A stretch of DNA of 34,383 bases. It comes from Chloroflexota bacterium. GTDB lineage: Bacteria > Chloroflexota > Anaerolineae > Anaerolineales > UBA11579. The notes under the pieces are model-generated. The model ran no database searches. It had not been told where the DNA came from and was given only the letters and a program-made list of their open reading frames with translations. The position numbers and the translations under genes are program-made. This document shows, piece by piece, positions 32,165 through 34,383 of this stretch (its first letter is position 1; each line of letters opens with the position of its first letter). The stretch spans positions 1 to 34,383 of the forward strand of contig VRUJ01000029.1 in assembly GCA_019456165.1 (NCBI GenBank), given 5' to 3'.

Positions 32165-32812
32165 TTGAATAAGCACCAAACCGAGCTGCGTCGGAAAATG
32201 ATGAGCTTCAAGAAACATGATGAGGCAATGTGCTTGTTTTTAAACCAACATTCACAACTTCACTCGGCAAAGATAACCAATAATACGATCTGGTCATTTG
32301 AGGATGAGATCTTTCGAGATCTGTCAGGTGATCATTTTAGACGGATCCCGCGCAATCGCGAACATTCTATTGCATGGTGCATTTGGCATCTTGCTCGAAT
32401 CGAAGATACCGCCATGAACATTCTTGTTGCCGGAAGGGCGCAAGTTCTGAGCCAGGACAACTGGATTGAGCGTATGAAGATCGCGGCCCGGGATACAGGC
32501 AATGCTATGGATCAAGATGGAGTCGCGAAAATCAGCGAAAAGATCGATATTGATGCGCTGCGTGCGTATCGTCTGGCTGTTGGCCGCCGGACGCGTCAAA
32601 TCGTTGGACGGCTCCAACCAGAACAGCTAAAAGAGAGGGTTGCCCCCAATCGTCTGCAACAAGTTATGGATCAGGGAGCTTTGGTTGAGGCCGCGAGGGG
32701 CATAGCTGATTATTGGGGTAGACGTAATATCGCGGGATTATTGCTTATGCCTGCAACCAGGCATAATATTATTCATTTGAATGAAGCACTGATGCTAAAG
32801 AATAGGAAGTAA
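32165..32812 (+). CDS. DinB-like (DinB_2 superfamily) protein
   Basis: 215-residue, mostly helical protein. A four-helix-bundle metalloenzyme fold is suggested by IAWCIWHLARIEDTAMNILV (first His) and PATRHNIIHLNEALML near the C-terminus (two further His), the spacing of DinB/YfiT-type metal-binding proteins. Members are nickel- or zinc-binding and some are thiol-S-transferases; the substrate is unknown here. The start is uncertain: TTG 32165 opens the frame, with GAAAG just upstream, while ATG-ATG at 32198-32203 are alternatives that would shorten the protein by 11-12 residues. Its stop overlaps the next start (TAATG), so the pair is translationally coupled. Confidence 0.65.
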   Translation: MNKHQTELRRKMMSFKKHDEAMCLFLNQHSQLHSAKITNNTIWSFEDEIFRDLSGDHFRRIPRNREHSIAWCIWHLARIEDTAMNILVAGRAQVLSQDNWIERMKIAARDTGNAMDQDGVAKISEKIDIDALRAYRLAVGRRTRQIVGRLQPEQLKERVAPNRLQQVMDQGALVEAARGIADYWGRRNIAGLLLMPATRHNIIHLNEALMLKNRK

Positions 32813-33510
32813 TGGCAAAGAAAGCTGACCGTCATCTAAAATGCTCAATTTGTAAAAACATCCCTGAACGGGTAGAAGCTTTTTGGAAAGGAGGGGAACT
32901 ATTGGGGGGAGAACTGCCGCGGGCCGAACAAAAATTAGAGGTCGTGGGAGCGCCGTTCTTCAATGACCGGATGAGCCAGGGCCATAACTGTCTGAAACAA
33001 TGCCCCAAGTGCGGCACATATTATGATTGGGATTTCAGCTATGAATTCCTGGTAAATGGGACGGAGGATGAGGTTGTACTCACCCGTCTGAGCGACAAGG
33101 ATGGTGAGAAGAGAGCTAAAGTCGTTTTCGAAACAATTGGGAGTGCTGATAAGAAATTCCGAGTTGAGGCAGAGGCGTGGGTGAAGACATTGTCAACTTC
33201 CCAGGATGGGAAAGGAGTTTATGGGGCCGCAAATTCATTGCAGGCAGGCCAATTTCTGGGGCATGATCTCTCCTTCGCCGTCCCCGCACTGACCAAGGCT
33301 TTCGTGCGTTTTTCGGGTAAGGAGGATGAATTTTTGGAGCAATGTTCATCGCTTATATATTTTGTGCTCAGAGAGGAGATTAAAGAATCGCCAGAAATCG
33401 CCCGGCAGGTCTTCGATAAACTTAGGGGTGAAAAAGTGACAAAAAAAACTAAAGACAGCCGGCAGTATAAATGGTTGTATGATGATTGTAGGGAAGTATT
33501 GCGGCGCTAG
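32812..33510 (+). CDS. hypothetical protein with two CxxC zinc-binding pairs
   Basis: 232 residues, family not recognised. The first 70 residues contain CSICK and CPKCGTYY, two CxxC pairs about 50 residues apart that could bind one zinc ion, with HNCLK just before the second. The remainder is soluble and mixed alpha/beta. The C-terminal part (about 135-215) has helices with SLIYFVLREEIKESPEIARQVF. It overlaps the DinB-like gene by one base and is surely cotranscribed with it. No further neighbour gives a functional clue. Confidence 0.6.
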   Translation: MAKKADRHLKCSICKNIPERVEAFWKGGELLGGELPRAEQKLEVVGAPFFNDRMSQGHNCLKQCPKCGTYYDWDFSYEFLVNGTEDEVVLTRLSDKDGEKRAKVVFETIGSADKKFRVEAEAWVKTLSTSQDGKGVYGAANSLQAGQFLGHDLSFAVPALTKAFVRFSGKEDEFLEQCSSLIYFVLREEIKESPEIARQVFDKLRGEKVTKKTKDSRQYKWLYDDCREVLRR

Positions 33511-33664
33511 GGGGATTTTTGCCTATCCAAGAGTTGCTCGCGTTTATTCTTATGGGCTATCTAAGTGAGGGCTGATGTAATAGTTGGAGGGTGGGGAGTG
33601 AGTTTATTATTACAAAAAGAAAGCGGATTTCCAAATTTGAAAGTGTTTAATTGATTTCAACAAA

Positions 33665-33692
33665 GTAGGGACACAGCGCGGTGTGCCCCTAC
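33665..33692. repeat. imperfect palindrome GTAGGGACAC...GTGTGCCCCTAC
   Basis: The arms pair at nine of ten positions around a GC-rich loop. It lies in the spacer between the zinc-motif gene and the convergent SRPBCC gene. Its GTAGGG ends resemble the perfect palindrome at 16248, suggesting one family of dispersed elements. Confidence 0.55.
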
Positions 33693-33699
33693 CACACTG

Positions 33700-34179
33700 T
33701 TATGGGTTGGCGATTGCTTTCATTTGGGTGACGTAATTCCCTAAGACCGTATCCCAACCTGTAATGTAACCTTCGCGTGTCTCTTTGGCCTTGTCGCCCA
33801 AGGTTTCCCAGCCGCGGTGAATCAACTCAATGCGCGTGCCCTCACCTTCAGCATCAAAAAGGACTTCAAGTTCCTGGGCGGTGTTCTCGTCACGGCCGGG
33901 ATGCCAGGACATCATGAAGCGATGCGGCGGCTCCCAGGCCAGGACGGTTCCCCAAGGCGCTTCGCTGCCATCCTTTTGAATCTCGTACACGCGCCCGCCT
34001 TCGTGTTCTTCCACAATGCAGGATTCGACCTTGTCCAGGCCAACCGAGTGGCTGGCCAGCGGCCACCAGGTTGATAGACCTTGGGTGAAAAGCTTGAAAG
34101 CGGCATCTACAGGCAAAGAAACCTGTATGGATTTCTCCACAGGTGGCAGTACAACTTCGGGTTTATTAGCGTCAATCAT
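33700..34179 (-). CDS. SRPBCC (AHSA1-type) domain protein
   Basis: 159-residue single-domain protein of the START/Bet v1-like superfamily with a deep hydrophobic pocket. The family pattern is clear: EKSIQVSLPVDAAFKLFTQGLSTWWP at the start, GGRVYEIQ, WGTVLAWEPPHRFMMSWHPG, then TRIELIHRGWE and a final amphipathic helix with GWDTVLGNYV. The ligand is unknown. The frame is open to 34242, but AGGAG seven bases before ATG 34179 is decisive, and that ATG overlaps the TGA stop of the upstream ArsR-like frame. ArsR-SRPBCC pairs of this kind are common. The central part of the gene (33966-34042) is duplicated at the window's right edge. Confidence 0.88.
   Translation of the reverse strand: MIDANKPEVVLPPVEKSIQVSLPVDAAFKLFTQGLSTWWPLASHSVGLDKVESCIVEEHEGGRVYEIQKDGSEAPWGTVLAWEPPHRFMMSWHPGRDENTAQELEVLFDAEGEGTRIELIHRGWETLGDKAKETREGYITGWDTVLGNYVTQMKAIANP
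33966..34042. repeat. 77-bp direct repeat, internal copy
   Basis: Identical to 34307-34383, with offset 341. It encodes the SRPBCC segment from LDKVESCIVEEHEGG to YEIQKDG. Identity stops at 33965/34306. Confidence 0.9.
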
Positions 34180-34383
34180 TGTAATTCTCCTTTTGCTTGG
34201 ATTTCTGCTGCACTTTGAAAGGCAGCCAGGACATCGTCCCAAATATTTTCAACATAGCGGCGTAATTCAACGAAGCCCTCCGCCGCGAGGCTATAAATGC
34301 GCCGATTGCCATCCTTTTGAATCTCGTACACGCGCCCGCCTTCGTGTTCTTCCACAATGCAGGATTCGACCTTGTCCAGGCCA
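34176..34383 (-). CDS. partial ArsR-family regulator, 5' part replaced by SRPBCC-like sequence
   Basis: From 34310 to the TGA at 34178-34176 the frame reads GNRRIYSLAAEGFVELRRYV, then ENIWDDVLAAFQ and a short charged end. This is the C-terminal wing and dimer helix of ArsR-type winged-helix regulators (G-R/N-R-x-Y-S-L). Upstream, toward the contig end, the same frame continues into the 77-bp copy of SRPBCC coding sequence, giving VYEIQKDG-NRRIYSL. No helix-turn-helix is visible, so the regulator is incomplete here. Either the contig end is chimeric, with the join at an AAGGATGGC-type microhomology, or there is a real in-frame fusion. The regulator would control the SRPBCC gene, with which it overlaps by three bases. 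Confidence 0.55.
   Translation of the reverse strand, partial: GLDKVESCIVEEHEGGRVYEIQKDGNRRIYSLAAEGFVELRRYVENIWDDVLAAFQSAAEIQAKGELQ
34307..34383. repeat. 77-bp direct repeat, terminal copy
   Basis: Exact copy of 33966-34042 that runs to the last base of the window, joined to arsR-like sequence at 34306/34307. A repeat of exactly 77 bases ending at a sequence terminus matches a common de Bruijn assembly k-mer. Confidence 0.9.

Noticed and set aside
34172..34357. Open frame overlapping the arsR-like 3' end in another frame.
   Set aside because: Its translation lacks ArsR similarity. The frame ending at the TGA 34178-34176 gives the clear ArsR C-terminus and couples to the SRPBCC start.

Overview
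The window looks like a chromosomal contig from an uncultured Chloroflexota bacterium, most likely class Anaerolineae. This is inference from the gene set (UMF1-type and other MFS transporters, a Helicase_C_3 / XPB-Ssl2-like protein, Eis-like and tandem-GNAT acetyltransferases, a VIT-VWA protein, a prfA-prmC-tsaC cluster) and from dense short palindromes of the GTA(G/C)GGG...CCC(C/G)TAC type; no rRNA or other phylogenetic marker was available to test it. I see no tRNA, rRNA, CRISPR array, transposase or phage gene. TGA, TAG and TAA are all used as ordinary stops, so the standard bacterial code applies.

Layout. 1-5.0 kb: a UMF1 transporter (+), a PH/SHOCT protein (-), a DUF3179 lipoprotein-like gene (-) and a divergent NnrS-like membrane protein (+). 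5.0-13.7 kb: a minus-strand run of MFS transporter, helicase-associated protein, diacylglycerol-kinase-like enzyme, YfcE-type phosphoesterase, Eis-like GNAT, HEAT-repeat protein, HAD phosphatase and double GNAT. 13.7-16.2 kb: an ABC-2 exporter operon with a long structured leader. 16.3-20.3 kb: a membrane-anchored pentapeptide-repeat protein and a VIT-VWA surface protein. 20.4-23.1 kb (+): prfA, prmC, tsaC. 23.2-32.0 kb (-): E1 beta and E1 alpha of a 2-oxoacid dehydrogenase, tsaD, an M24 peptidase, geranylgeranyl-reductase-like and squalene/phytoene-synthase-like genes, selA and a small membrane protein. 32.1-34.4 kb: a DinB-like and a zinc-motif protein (+), then an ArsR-SRPBCC pair (-) cut by the contig end.

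Main result. The DUF3179 gene is interrupted by a single in-frame TGA exactly where the family carries the first Cys of its TYCxxC motif, giving VTY-U-VVC (a UxxC redox motif). The sequence right after the TGA folds into a bacterial SECIS-like hairpin (6-bp perfect stem, GUUU loop, 22 nt between UGA and loop). The same contig carries selA, which makes selenocysteyl-tRNA. I therefore annotate one 377-codon selenoprotein gene instead of two ORFs or a pseudogene.

Second result. The ABC exporter is preceded by a near-consensus promoter, a 32-codon leader ORF with a strong ribosome-binding site, mutually exclusive RNA pairings and two consecutive intrinsic terminators. This is the architecture expected of ribosome-mediated transcription attenuation, as known for bmrB-bmrCD in Bacillus.

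Third result. The right end carries a 77-bp exact copy of an internal stretch of the SRPBCC gene joined to the 3' part of an arsR gene. This is probably an assembly-graph end, or possibly a real tandem rearrangement.
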